From Rhizobium gallicum bv. gallicum R602sp (GTDB taxonomy: Bacteria > Pseudomonadota > Alphaproteobacteria > Rhizobiales > Rhizobiaceae): a stretch of 64,000 nt of DNA. This document shows positions 26,941 through 36,063 of the stretch, one piece after another. Numbering within the stretch: position 1 is the first letter of the stretch; the number at the start of each line of letters is the position of its first letter. The position numbers and the translations under genes are program-made. The stretch covers positions 1,307,501 through 1,371,500 of the forward strand of contig NZ_CP006877.1 in the NCBI RefSeq assembly GCF_000816845.1. The letters run 5' to 3'. The notes under the pieces were generated by a model, which was not told the DNA's origin, did no database searches, and saw only the letters and a program-made list of their open reading frames with translations.

Positions 26941-28332
26941 TCACCGCTTCACCTCCCAGGTCGTCACGCGCTCGCCAGTGACGGCATCTTTGCCGTCTTT
27001 GAGCTGGATGCCCTCGGCAAGCAGCGTCTCGCGGATCTTGTCGGCCTCAGTGAAGTTTTTTGCCTTCAAGAGTTCAAGGCGGGCGCGCACCCGCCTGTCG
27101 ATCTCGCCGGCGACCGCCTCATCCACTTCCGTTTCCTTCGGTTCCACGCCGAGAAGGGCAGCGCTCGCCGCGAAGGCGGCGGCGTTGCCGGACTGCGCCA
27201 GAGCATGAAGCGCCTGAACGGCGGCGACGGTGTTCAGGTCGTCGGCAAGCGCGTTCAGTACTGCCTCGTCCGGCGACGCGTCGCCGGCATCCGCCGCTGG
27301 CCACTTCGCCAGCAGGCGTTCGGCCTCTTCTAGCCGCTTGATCGAAAAATCGATCGGCTCGCGGTAATGCGTCATCAGCATCGCAAGCCGCAAAACTTCG
27401 CCCGGCCACTTCCGACCGCCGAATTTTTCGGTGTGCAGCAGCTCGTAGATGGTGACGAAGTTGCCCTCGGATTTCGACATCTTGCGGCCCTCGACCTGCA
27501 GGAAGCCGTTGTGCATCCAGACATTCGACATCGCATCCGTGCCGTGGGCGCAACGGGATTGGGCGATCTCGTTTTCGTGGTGCGGGAAGATCAGGTCCAA
27601 CCCGCCGCCGTGAATATCGAAGACCTCGCCGAGATAGCGCTGGCTCATCGCCGAGCATTCGATATGCCAGCCCGGACGGCCGCGGCCCCAGGGGCTTTCC
27701 CAGCCGGGCTCGTTATGGCTCGAAAGCTTCCAGAGAACGAAGTCGCCGGGGTTCTTCTTGTGCGCATCGACGGCGACGCGCGCGCCGGCCTGTTGCTCAT
27801 CGAGATTGCGCTTCGAAAGCGCGCCGTAATCCGCCATGGATTTCGTGTCGAACAGCACTTCGCCCTCCGCCTGATAGGCGTGGCCCTTGGCAATCAGCTT
27901 TTCGATGATCTCGATCATCTGCGCGATGTTTTCGGTCGCGCGCGGCTGGATGGTCGGATCAAGGCAGCCGAGAGCCGTGGCATCTTCGAGATACTGCGTC
28001 TCGGTTTTTTCGGTGACCAGGCGGATCGCCTCGTTCAGCGGCAAGCCGGGGTGGTCGCGCAGAGCCCGCAGGTTGATCTTGTCGTCGACGTCGGTGATAT
28101 TGCGCGCATAGGTGACGTGCTCGGCGCCATAGACGTGCCTGAGCAGCCGGAACAGCACGTCGAAAATGATGGCGGGCCGCGCATTGCCGATATGGGCGTA
28201 GTCATAAACCGTCGGGCCGCAGACGTACATGCGGACGTTGAGCGGATCGATGGGCTTGAAGACCGTCTCTTCGCGCGTCAGCGTATTGTATAGCTTGATT
28301 TCCGGCTTCTTCTGTTCCGGCTGGCCGGCCAT
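26941..28332 (-). CDS. cysS: Cysteinyl-tRNA synthetase
   Basis: 463 residues, class I. Charges tRNA-Cys with cysteine. Zinc/active-site Cys in [18 protein letters not shown], which also holds the HIGH-type motif (HIGN). [14 protein letters not shown] and the zinc ligands of [18 protein letters not shown] follow, then the KMSKS loop ([11 protein letters not shown]) and a helical anticodon region. ATG 28332 ([21 protein letters not shown]) follows GGGAGAA. The catalytic domain is full length. Confidence 0.95.
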   Translation of the reverse strand: MAGQPEQKKPEIKLYNTLTREETVFKPIDPLNVRMYVCGPTVYDYAHIGNARPAIIFDVLFRLLRHVYGAEHVTYARNITDVDDKINLRALRDHPGLPLNEAIRLVTEKTETQYLEDATALGCLDPTIQPRATENIAQMIEIIEKLIAKGHAYQAEGEVLFDTKSMADYGALSKRNLDEQQAGARVAVDAHKKNPGDFVLWKLSSHNEPGWESPWGRGRPGWHIECSAMSQRYLGEVFDIHGGGLDLIFPHHENEIAQSRCAHGTDAMSNVWMHNGFLQVEGRKMSKSEGNFVTIYELLHTEKFGGRKWPGEVLRLAMLMTHYREPIDFSIKRLEEAERLLAKWPAADAGDASPDEAVLNALADDLNTVAAVQALHALAQSGNAAAFAASAALLGVEPKETEVDEAVAGEIDRRVRARLELLKAKNFTEADKIRETLLAEGIQLKDGKDAVTGERVTTWEVKR

Positions 28333-28623
28333 GTCTATTCTCCCAAAATGCAATGATCCGAAAAATGCCGCGGCCGGCGGGCCGGGGCGTTTCTCATCTT
28401 TGGGTATTTGGGAGACGAAAACGGCCAGGCCAGCGAGCGCGCTAGCGAATAATCTTCCGGCAGATAATGCAGGTAACCGTTTTCATGGCGGGTTTTATGG
28501 CGCGGGAACGATGTTTGGTCAAGTGGTGCGGCAAGTGCAGGGCTGGGATGGCGAATAATTCGCCATCTTTCCGGCGCAAGCCTTTGCTGCCAAAGGCGGA
28601 AGCGGTGGAGCGAGAGAGCATCA
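28333..28623. other. Intergenic region with small hairpins, no clear gene
   Basis: 291 bp between the divergent cysS and GH25 genes. Two short hairpins are visible: GGCGAA-TAA-TTCGCC near 28551-28565 and CCTTTG-CTGC-CAAAGG near 28582-28597. A minus-strand frame covering 28442-28619 ends in [14 protein letters not shown], with a CxxC, but it has no ribosome-binding site and no recognisable family, so I do not call it a gene. Confidence 0.35.
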
Positions 28624-29373
28624 GTGAAGAAAGCTGTTCAACGAGCCGTCGTCGGTGCGGCGATTCTAGCGGTCGCATCCGCTTCTTATTTGGCTTACGA
28701 TTTCGGCATGGTCCGCTTCAATCATCCGTCCATCAAGGACTATCCGATCCAGGGCATCGACGTTAGCCACCATCAAGGCGACATCGACTGGAAGAAGCTC
28801 GCCGCTCAACTGAATGTCCGCTTCGCCATCATGAAGGCGACAGAGGGCGGGGATCATAAGGACAGACGATTTGCCCGGAACTGGCAGGCCGCAAAAGAGG
28901 CCGGCATCGTGCGCGGGGCATATCACTTCTTCACCTTTTGCCGTCCGGGCCGTGAGCAGGCGCAAAACGTAATGGCGACTGTTCCCAAAGAGCAGGGCAC
29001 GCTGCCCATCGCGATCGATCTCGAATTTGTCGGCAACTGCGACAAAGTTCCGACGGTCGAGCAGCTGACCGCCGAGGTCAACGCCTTCCTGGCCGAGATC
29101 AAGAGCGCATATCCGGAAAAGCCGATATTCTACGTCACGCAGGAATTCTTCGACCGATATCTGAAAGGCAACGAATCCAGCTTCCCGGATCATTATCTCT
29201 GGCTGCGCAGCCTATTCAAAGAACCAGAGCAGGAAAAATGCGGCCGCTGGTCGATATGGCAGTTTGCCGACAACGGCAAAATCGATGGCATCGAGGGGCC
29301 GGTTGACCTCAACGCGCTCTGCCCCACGGAAACGGGGCTTGCGGCGCTGTTTGCTGAAACAGCCGGCCGGTAG
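28624..29373 (+). CDS. GH25 family lysozyme (muramidase)
   Basis: 249 residues. An N-terminal signal anchor (about 8-24) precedes a glycoside hydrolase 25 barrel. Catalytic and binding residues: GIDVSHHQGDIDW (Asp), FAIMKATEGGDHKD, GAYHFFTFCRPG, IAIDLEFVG (DxE catalytic pair) and WQFADNG with VDLNAL near the end. It cleaves the beta-1,4 bond between MurNAc and GlcNAc. The start is GTG 28624, with a GGAG element about 12 nt upstream. It may be periplasmic or anchored, acting in cell-wall turnover. It is convergent with the SDR gene, 3 nt apart. Confidence 0.92.
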   Translation: MKKAVQRAVVGAAILAVASASYLAYDFGMVRFNHPSIKDYPIQGIDVSHHQGDIDWKKLAAQLNVRFAIMKATEGGDHKDRRFARNWQAAKEAGIVRGAYHFFTFCRPGREQAQNVMATVPKEQGTLPIAIDLEFVGNCDKVPTVEQLTAEVNAFLAEIKSAYPEKPIFYVTQEFFDRYLKGNESSFPDHYLWLRSLFKEPEQEKCGRWSIWQFADNGKIDGIEGPVDLNALCPTETGLAALFAETAGR

Positions 29374-29376
29374 CCC

Positions 29377-30117
29377 TTATTCCGGCAGCCGGTAATCTAC
29401 AAGCCTGTTTTCGCGGACGATGAAGAGCTTGCCTGTCTCGGTTACATCCGGGCCGACGAGCGGCAGGATCGCCTTGGCGACTTCGGAAGGATGCGGCAGC
29501 GTCGCGGGATTTTCGCCGGGCACGGCCTGGGCGCGCATGGCGGTGCGGGTGGCGCCGGGATCGACGCTGGTGATGCGAAGAGCCGTCGACCGGCTCTCGC
29601 CGGCCCAGGTGCGCGCGAGCGCCTCGACCGCGGCTTTCGACGCGGAGTAGGGCCCCCAGAAAGGCCGGCATTTGTGAGCGGCAGCCGACGAGATGATCAC
29701 GGCGCGGCCGGCGTGCGAGCGCGCAAGCAGCGGATCGACGGAGCGGATCAGCCGCCAGGTGGCCGTGACGTTGATGTTCATCACTTTCTCGAAGGTCTTT
29801 GCCTCGATATGGCCGATCGGCGAGATGACGCCGAGCACGCCGGCATTGGCAACGAGGATGTCGAGCTTGCCCCAGCGCTCGAAAATCGAGGCGCCGAGCG
29901 CATCGATGGCGTTCATATCCGCAAGATCGAAGGGCACGAGTGTGGCGCTGCCGCCGGCAGCCTTGATCGCGTCGTCAAGCTCCTCGAGGCCGCCGACCGT
30001 GCGGGCGCAGGCGATCACGTGGGCTCCGGCCTTTGCCAGTTCCAGCGCCGTGAAGTAGCCGATGCCCCGCGATGCACCGGTGACGAGTGCGATGCGGTCT
30101 TTGAGGTCGATGGTCAT
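29377..30117 (-). CDS. SDR family oxidoreductase
   Basis: 246 residues, classical short-chain dehydrogenase. Cofactor motif TGASRGIGYFTALELA; NAG motif LVANAGVLG; active site IISSAAAHKCRPFWGPYSASKAAVEA (Ser, Tyr, Lys); PG motif VDPGATRTAMRA. An Arg after the first beta strand (CARTVGGLEEL) favours NADP(H). It is the last gene after purF (92 nt). The open frame runs to 30192, but that extension covers repeat-like sequence, so ATG 30117 is preferred. The substrate is unknown. Confidence 0.9.
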   Translation of the reverse strand: MTIDLKDRIALVTGASRGIGYFTALELAKAGAHVIACARTVGGLEELDDAIKAAGGSATLVPFDLADMNAIDALGASIFERWGKLDILVANAGVLGVISPIGHIEAKTFEKVMNINVTATWRLIRSVDPLLARSHAGRAVIISSAAAHKCRPFWGPYSASKAAVEALARTWAGESRSTALRITSVDPGATRTAMRAQAVPGENPATLPHPSEVAKAILPLVGPDVTETGKLFIVRENRLVDYRLPE

Positions 30118-30208
30118 GATCGTGTCGTCCGTGTCGGTTGCGCGCAAACGCATCCCACCCTGATGAGGGGAAGAGGAGGCGCCGGCGTTCATTCAGGTTT
30201 GAAGTCCC

Positions 30209-31699
30209 TTAGCCGTTGCTGGCCATCACGGCGAGCTTGCGCACGTTGCTCGTGCTTTCCTTGTCGAGCAGGCGTGTCGGGTAGTCGCCGGTGAAATAGT
30301 GGTCGGTGAACTGCGGATTGTCGTTGTTGCGATCTTCCCCGCCGACCGCACGATAAAGCCCGTCGATCGAGAGGAATTCGAGCGAATCCGCGCCGATGTA
30401 ATCGCACATCGCCTTCAGGCTGTTGTACTGGTTGGCAAGCAGCTTGTCGGCGTCCGGCGTATCGATGCCGTAGAAGTCCGGGAAATAGATCATCGGGCTT
30501 GCGACGCGGATATGGACTTCCTTCGCGCCTGCGTCGCGGATCATCTGGACGATCTTCAGCGATGTGGTGCCGCGCACGATCGAATCGTCGACGAGGACGA
30601 CGCGCTTGCCTTGGATCATCGCCCGGTTGGCCGAATGCTTCAGTTTGACGCCGAAGGCGCGGATCTGCTGTGTCGGCTCGATGAAGGTACGGCCGACATA
30701 GTGGTTGCGGATGATGCCGTATTCGAAAGGAATGCCGCTCTGCTGAGCGTAACCGAGCGCTGCCGGCGTACCGCCGTCCGGAACCGGCACGACGACATCG
30801 GCATCGACCGGGGCTTCCTTGGCGAGATTGATGCCCATGTTCTTGCGGGCGACATAGATGCTGCGGCCGCCGACGACGGAATCAGGGCGAGCGAAGTAAA
30901 CAAATTCAAAGAGGCAGAGACGCTCCGGCTTCGGCGCTTCGGGCTTGCGCGCGTCGATGGTGATCGAGCCGTCCGGCTGGATTTCGCAGATGACGACTTC
31001 GCCGTTTTCGACGTCACGGATGTATTTGGCGCCGATGATGTCGAGCGCACAGGTCTCCGAACAGAAGATAGGCTTGCCGTCGAGCTCGCCCATGACGAGC
31101 GGACGGATGCCGATCGGGTCGCGAGCGGCGATCAGCTTCGTGCGGGTCATGGCCAGCATCGAATAACCGCCTTCCATCTGGCGGATCGCATCGATGAAGC
31201 GGTCGGAGGAGGAGGCCTGTTTGGAGCGGGCGATCAGGTGGAGGACGACTTCGGTATCCGAGGTCGACTGACAGATCGCGCCGTCGGCGATCAGTTGACG
31301 GCGAAGCGTCAGGCCGTTGGTGAAGTTGCCGTTATGGGCGACAGCGATGCCGCCGACTTCCAGTTCGGCAAAGAGCGGCTGGACGTTGCGGAGCGCCACT
31401 TCGCCCGTCGTCGAATAGCGCGTGTGGCCGATGGAGATGAAGCCTGGCAGCTTCGCGAGCGTTGCAGGATCGGTATAGTGGTCGCCGACGAGCCCCATGC
31501 GCTTTTCGGTATGGAACTGGCGGCCGTCGAAGGTGACGATACCGGCCGCTTCCTGTCCACGGTGCTGGAGAGCGTGAAGCCCCAGAGCCGTCAGCGTTGC
31601 TGCATCGGGATGGCCGAGAATGCCGAAGACGCCGCATTCCTCGTGGAGTGTATCTCCATCGAGTTCGTCGTTGATCGTGGAGGAATGGGACTGGTTCAT
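30209..31699 (-). CDS. purF: Amidophosphoribosyltransferase
   Basis: 496 residues. First committed step of purine synthesis: PRPP plus glutamine gives phosphoribosylamine. An N-terminal propeptide of 21 residues precedes the nucleophile Cys22 (EECGVFGILGH); ISIGHTRYSTTG and AHNGNFTNG mark the Ntn glutaminase domain. The PRTase domain carries VVLVDDSIVRGTTS (PRPP loop). Interdomain cysteines (SETCALDI, ERLCLF) are present, but whether a 4Fe-4S cluster is bound is not clear. It follows cvpA in the conserved radA-cvpA-purF order. Regulation is not visible. Confidence 0.96.
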   Translation of the reverse strand: MNQSHSSTINDELDGDTLHEECGVFGILGHPDAATLTALGLHALQHRGQEAAGIVTFDGRQFHTEKRMGLVGDHYTDPATLAKLPGFISIGHTRYSTTGEVALRNVQPLFAELEVGGIAVAHNGNFTNGLTLRRQLIADGAICQSTSDTEVVLHLIARSKQASSSDRFIDAIRQMEGGYSMLAMTRTKLIAARDPIGIRPLVMGELDGKPIFCSETCALDIIGAKYIRDVENGEVVICEIQPDGSITIDARKPEAPKPERLCLFEFVYFARPDSVVGGRSIYVARKNMGINLAKEAPVDADVVVPVPDGGTPAALGYAQQSGIPFEYGIIRNHYVGRTFIEPTQQIRAFGVKLKHSANRAMIQGKRVVLVDDSIVRGTTSLKIVQMIRDAGAKEVHIRVASPMIYFPDFYGIDTPDADKLLANQYNSLKAMCDYIGADSLEFLSIDGLYRAVGGEDRNNDNPQFTDHYFTGDYPTRLLDKESTSNVRKLAVMASNG

Positions 31700-31872
31700 T
31701 GATGCGGGCCTTTGCTCTCACAAGAATGGATCGGCTTTTCCATAGCATGATGCCGGATTCAGGCATTTTAAACGGCGGGGGCCCGGCAGAGCAAATGCCC
31801 GGCCGGACCCTTATGTCACGTCCCGCTCAAATGGCAATTGCCACGCGGCAGGTCAAGCTGTTGAACACTGTG

Positions 31873-32511
31873 TCAATTCGACTGCGGCTGCGCGCCGCCC
31901 GACGGGGCTGCGCCACCTGCAGGCGCTGTATCATCCGCCGGGGCCTGTTCGCCGGCCGGTGCATTGCTGCCTTGCGTGCCTTCGGCCGGCGGCTGAACCT
32001 TCTCGAGCACGCTGGCTTTCACCATCTGTGCGAATTCTTCAGGCAGGACCGATTGCAGCTTTACGACCATCGAGTCAAGGAACGGCTTGGACTTGGCGTT
32101 GTTCACCCAAGAGGGCCGGTGATCGGCATCGACGAGCCAGTTCCAGAAGGCCACTGCCACGACCAGAAGCAGTATGCCGCGTGCCGCGCCGAAGAGGAAG
32201 CCCAAAGTGCGGTCGAGCGCGCCGATCCGGCTGTCGATGATGAAATCGGCAATCTTCATGGTGATGAACGAGATGACGATCAGCGCAATCAGGAACACGA
32301 CGGCGGCGGAGCCGACGATCGCGATGCGGTCATCATCGGTGTACCTCTTCGCGTAAGGCACGAGGTACGGATAGAGGTAGTAGGCAGCGGCAGCCGAGCC
32401 GCCCCAGCTTGCGATTGACAGCACCTCGCGCGAAAAGCCGCGGACCATCGCCAGGACGGCGGAGAATAGGACGACGCCGATGACAATACCGTCGAAAATC
32501 GTGATGGGCAT
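31873..32511 (-). CDS. cvpA: CvpA family membrane protein
   Basis: 212 residues. Four membrane helices (about 5-25, 30-50, 65-85, 105-125) are followed by an amphipathic stretch and a long Pro/Ala/Gly-rich C-terminal tail (AEGTQGSNAPAGEQAPADDTA). CvpA was named for colicin V production; homologues affect envelope stress resistance and lie next to purF, as here. The tail is probably disordered and cytoplasmic. The gap to purF is 173 nt, so a separate purF promoter is possible. Confidence 0.9.
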   Translation of the reverse strand: MPITIFDGIVIGVVLFSAVLAMVRGFSREVLSIASWGGSAAAAYYLYPYLVPYAKRYTDDDRIAIVGSAAVVFLIALIVISFITMKIADFIIDSRIGALDRTLGFLFGAARGILLLVVAVAFWNWLVDADHRPSWVNNAKSKPFLDSMVVKLQSVLPEEFAQMVKASVLEKVQPPAEGTQGSNAPAGEQAPADDTAPAGGAAPSGGAQPQSN

Positions 32512-32608
32512 ATAAATTCAACTCCAGGACCGCCGCGTGGGTGATACGGTTCGGTCGGGCCTCATTCGTGTGAATCCTATATCATCACCGTTCATGGCAA
32601 TGAAAGGA

Positions 32609-34012
32609 TCAAACCTCGTCTTCCACACGTCGTAGCGCACCTTTGGATCCGGCAATGCGCACGACCAGATCCGGCAGGCTGTCGATCTCGCTCCAGCGTC
32701 CGCCCGAACCCTTCGGCAAATCGACGGATGCTGACGGAAGCAGCGCTGCAGAAAATCCCAGCTTCTCGGCTTCTTTGAGGCGCTGAGGGGTTTGCGCAAC
32801 CGGACGGACGGCCCCCGACAGGCTGACTTCGCCGAAATAGACGCAATCAGCCGGGAGAGCAATACCGGCAAGCGAGGAAACCAATGCGGATGCGACGGCG
32901 AGATCAGCCGCCGGCTCGCTGATACGATAGCCGCCGGCGACATTCAAATAGACGTCATGCTGGCCGAGCCGAACGCCGCAATGGGCCTCGAGCACCGCAA
33001 GGATCATCGAAAGTCTGGCGGAATCCCAGCCGACCACGGCGCGGCGCGGCGTTCCGAGCGATGTCGGCGCTACCAGCGCCTGCACTTCGACGAGGATCGG
33101 GCGCGTTCCCTCCATGCCGGCAAAGACCGCCGCTCCCGGCGACTTTTCATTGCGCTCGCCGAGGAAAAGTTCAGATGGATTGCCGACCTCGCGCAGGCCG
33201 CCGTCGGACATTTCGAAGACGCCGATTTCGTCGGTCGGCCCGAAGCGGTTCTTGACCGTGCGCAGGATGCGGTAGTGATGGCCGCGGTCACCTTCGAAGT
33301 AGAGCACGGCGTCGACCATGTGTTCCACCACCCGCGGACCGGCGATCTGGCCGTCCTTGGTGACGTGGCCGACGAGAACCATGGCCGCTCCCGTCTGCTT
33401 GGCGAAGCGGATCATCGACTGCACGCCGGTGCGCACCTGCGTGACCGTTCCGGGCGCCGATTCCGCCAGTTCGCTCCAGAGCGTCTGGATCGAGTCGATG
33501 ATGACGAGGTCCGGCCGCTTGCCGTCGGCGAGGGTCGCGAGGATATCCTCGACATTGGTCTCCGCGGCAAGCATCACGTCAGTATCGGCCGCGCGCAGGC
33601 GCTGGGCTCGCAGCCGCACCTGCGCCACGGCCTCTTCGCCCGAGACGTAGATGATCTTGTGGCCGCGGCGCGAAAGCGCTGCCGCTGCCTGCATCAGCAG
33701 CGTCGACTTGCCAATGCCGGGATCGCCGCCGACGAGCACCGCCGAGCCGCGCACGAAACCGCCGCCGAGCGCCCGGTCCAGTTCCGAGATGCCGGTATGG
33801 ATGCGCGGCGCTTCTTCGATCTCGCCGGAAAGCGCCGTCAGCGTCACCGGGCGGCCCTTCTTCGGCGTCCTTGCCGGTCCGCCGCCAATCCCGCCCATAG
33901 GATCTTCTTCGACGATGGTGTTCCACTCGCCGCAGTTTTCGCATTTGCCCGCCCAGCGGTTGTGGATCGTGCCGCAGCTCTGGCAGATGAATTGTGTCCT
34001 GGCCTTGGCCAT
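32609..34012 (-). CDS. radA: DNA repair protein RadA
   Basis: 467 residues. Branch-migration helicase of recombination. An N-terminal zinc finger (FICQSCGTIHNRWAGKCENC) is followed by a RecA-like ATPase with Walker A GGDPGIGKST (near residue 100), the RadA-specific KNRFGPTDEIGVF motif (near residue 250) and a C-terminal Lon-protease-like domain (VGWDSARLSMILAVLEAHCGVRLGQ; catalytically inactive in the family). ATG 34012 (MAKARTQ) is the usual start. It is upstream of cvpA in the conserved minus-strand cluster. Confidence 0.95.
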   Translation of the reverse strand: MAKARTQFICQSCGTIHNRWAGKCENCGEWNTIVEEDPMGGIGGGPARTPKKGRPVTLTALSGEIEEAPRIHTGISELDRALGGGFVRGSAVLVGGDPGIGKSTLLMQAAAALSRRGHKIIYVSGEEAVAQVRLRAQRLRAADTDVMLAAETNVEDILATLADGKRPDLVIIDSIQTLWSELAESAPGTVTQVRTGVQSMIRFAKQTGAAMVLVGHVTKDGQIAGPRVVEHMVDAVLYFEGDRGHHYRILRTVKNRFGPTDEIGVFEMSDGGLREVGNPSELFLGERNEKSPGAAVFAGMEGTRPILVEVQALVAPTSLGTPRRAVVGWDSARLSMILAVLEAHCGVRLGQHDVYLNVAGGYRISEPAADLAVASALVSSLAGIALPADCVYFGEVSLSGAVRPVAQTPQRLKEAEKLGFSAALLPSASVDLPKGSGGRWSEIDSLPDLVVRIAGSKGALRRVEDEV

Positions 34013-34153
34013 CAATGATGCTTTCGTCCATGAGCGACGGCGCGCCCGAATCAGGTTTGCCCTAGATAATGGCCTGCGGGACCGATCAAAACTAATGATT
34101 TTCCCATCAGGCGCCCAGGTGGCAGCATGGAAGGATCATCTGAGGGATCGCCA

Positions 34154-34789
34154 ATGCTCGATTATTCGCTCGCCCACTGGATCGCCTTCTTCACCGCCGC
34201 CGTGCTTCTGAACCTGTCGCCGGGTCCGGATATGGCTTTTATCCTCGGCCATACGATCAAGAGCGGTACGCGTGCCGGCTTTTCGGCTGTCTTCGGCATC
34301 TGGACCGGCGCATGCCTGCACGCGCTTCTCGCAGCCTTCGGCCTTTCGGCGGTACTTGCCGCCTCTGCCGTTGCCTTCTCGGCAGTGAAGTGGATCGGCG
34401 CGATCTATCTCGTCTGGCTCGGCATCCAGGCCCTGCGGTCGAGCGGCGAAGGCGGCTTCGTCAAGGCGACAGGCGAAAGGCCGGGCTCAGGACGGATCTA
34501 CCGGCAAGGCGTGCTCGTTTCGCTGCTCAACCCGAAGGTTGCGATCTTCTTTCTCGCCTTCCTGCCGCAGTTCGTCGTCGAAGGCGCCGGGCCTGCCTGG
34601 CTACAGCTTTGCGTGCACGGTGGGCTGATTATCGTCGTGGCCGCCTTCATAGAGCCGCCGCTGATCCTGGCTGGAGGGCGGCTTGCCGATCTGATCAAAC
34701 GCAACAGGAGGGTCGGCCTCTGGCTCGATCGCGGGCTTGGCACGCTGTTCGTTGCCCTCGGCGTGCGGCTCGCTTTGACAAGCCGCTGA
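34154..34789 (+). CDS. LysE/RhtB family exporter
   Basis: 211 residues and about six membrane helices. Family signature: AAVLLNLSPGPDMAFILGHTIKSGTRAG near the N-terminus, AIYLVWLGIQALRS, and GVLVSLLNPKVAIFFLAFLPQFV. These proteins export amino acids or homoserine lactone-like compounds; the substrate is unknown. ATG 34154 follows GAGGG; the ATG at 34127 is less likely. It is the only plus-strand gene inside the minus-strand dnaB-alr-radA-cvpA-purF block, which suggests later insertion. It ends 8 nt before the convergent alr stop. Confidence 0.9.
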   Translation: MLDYSLAHWIAFFTAAVLLNLSPGPDMAFILGHTIKSGTRAGFSAVFGIWTGACLHALLAAFGLSAVLAASAVAFSAVKWIGAIYLVWLGIQALRSSGEGGFVKATGERPGSGRIYRQGVLVSLLNPKVAIFFLAFLPQFVVEGAGPAWLQLCVHGGLIIVVAAFIEPPLILAGGRLADLIKRNRRVGLWLDRGLGTLFVALGVRLALTSR

Positions 34790-34797
34790 GCCGGACC

Positions 34798-35958
34798 TCA
34801 TTCTTCGCTGACGTATTTTCGCTCATACCGCAACCCGACGCCTGCCAGCATCTCGTAGCCGATCGTGCCTGCCGCCCGTGCCGCATCGTCAACGGGGATG
34901 TTCCTGCCGAAGAGCTCGATGTAATCGCCGGCACGAATGAGGTTTTCCGGTAGGTCGGTCACATCGAAGATGGAAAGGTCCATGGTGATGCGCCCGGCGA
35001 CCGGCACGGTGTAGCCCTCAAAGAAGCCTTGGCCGCCCTGCGGCACGGCTTGGCGAAGCGGGATGCCGCCGCTCGACTGGCTGCGCATGTAGCCGTCGGC
35101 ATAACCGGCGGAAACGACGGCGAGGCGGCTATCGCGGTCAAGCCTCAGCGTCCGGCCGTAACTCACGGATTCGCCAGCGCGCACGGTGCGGACCTGGATC
35201 ACGCGGGCCTGCGCGGTCGCAACCGGCCGCATGGGGTTCGCCATGCCGCTCACCGCTTCGCCGCCGTAGATGGCAATGCCGGGGCGCGTCAGGTCGAAAT
35301 GATAATCCTCGCCGAGAAAGATGCCGCCGGATGCTGCGAGGCTTGATTCGATACCTTCATATGCGGCGCTAACCTTGCGGAATGATTCGAGCTGCTGCTT
35401 GTTCATCTGCGATGAAGGATCGTCGCCGCAGGCGAGATGGCTCATGACCAGAACCGGGGCGAAGCTGGCCGGGCGGGAGACGTCATCAGCCAGCGCAAGC
35501 GCTTCGTCGATATGAAGGCCGAGCCGGTTGAAGCCGGTATCGACATGCAGCGCGCAAGGGTAATCGCCATACTCCGATAGCACCGCCATCCAAAAGGCGA
35601 GCTGCTCCTCGGAGGAGATGACCGGCACGAGGTCGTTTTCAAAGAAGCGTCGTTCAGTGCCTGGCCAGATGCCGGCGAGCACGAAGATGCGCGCATCGGG
35701 CGCGTAGAGGCGCAGCGTCACGCCTTCATCGACCGTTGCGACGAAGAAGTCGCGGGCGCCCGCGATGTAGAGCGCTTCCCCAGCGTCCTCGATGCCCATG
35801 CCATAGGCGTCGGCCTTCACCACCGCGGATGCGCGCGCCCTTTTGGAGCGCCGTGCCATGTCCCGCCAGTTTTCCGTCAGCGCAGTCAGGTCGACAATCA
35901 GCCGCATGCCGGCGGAAGCAAACCTGTCTTCTTCGGAGGCGGCGGAAATTTCAGTCAT
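34798..35958 (-). CDS. alr: Alanine racemase
   Basis: 386 residues. PLP enzyme making D-alanine for peptidoglycan. PLP Lys is in SAVVKADAYGMG (about K48); VDTGFNRLGL, HLACGDD and the catalytic Tyr in SVSYGRTLRLDRDS follow, with SAGYADGYMR and a C-terminal beta domain (PVAGRITMDLSIFDVTDLP). The frame runs to 36033, but ATG 35958 (MTEISAASEEDRF) gives the usual N-terminus and avoids the terminator hairpin at 35969-35999. It lies downstream of dnaB. Confidence 0.94.
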   Translation of the reverse strand: MTEISAASEEDRFASAGMRLIVDLTALTENWRDMARRSKRARASAVVKADAYGMGIEDAGEALYIAGARDFFVATVDEGVTLRLYAPDARIFVLAGIWPGTERRFFENDLVPVISSEEQLAFWMAVLSEYGDYPCALHVDTGFNRLGLHIDEALALADDVSRPASFAPVLVMSHLACGDDPSSQMNKQQLESFRKVSAAYEGIESSLAASGGIFLGEDYHFDLTRPGIAIYGGEAVSGMANPMRPVATAQARVIQVRTVRAGESVSYGRTLRLDRDSRLAVVSAGYADGYMRSQSSGGIPLRQAVPQGGQGFFEGYTVPVAGRITMDLSIFDVTDLPENLIRAGDYIELFGRNIPVDDAARAAGTIGYEMLAGVGLRYERKYVSEE

Positions 35959-35968
35959 GAATCCACAT

Positions 35969-35999
35969 AAAAAAATGGCCGGAGATGAGTCTCCGGCCA
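35969..35999 (-). terminator. Rho-independent terminator after dnaB
   Basis: A perfect 10-bp stem, TGGCCGGAGA (35976-35985) / TCTCCGGCCA (35990-35999), with a 4-nt loop. On the minus strand it is followed by seven U (A-run 35969-35975). It separates dnaB from alr, so alr probably has its own promoter or depends on read-through. Confidence 0.9.
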
Positions 36000-36063
36000 G
36001 TCTAAAGGTCAATTTGGTCAATAGGAAGTCCACGGCCGCACTGCAGCAGGAAACCGGAACGGC

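Noticed and set aside
28442..28619. Minus-strand frame ending CIICRKIIR
   Set aside because: A CxxC and basic tail suggest a zinc ribbon, but there is no ribosome-binding site, no family and poor context.
30299..31702. A 467-codon plus-strand open frame
   Set aside because: Lies entirely antisense to purF.
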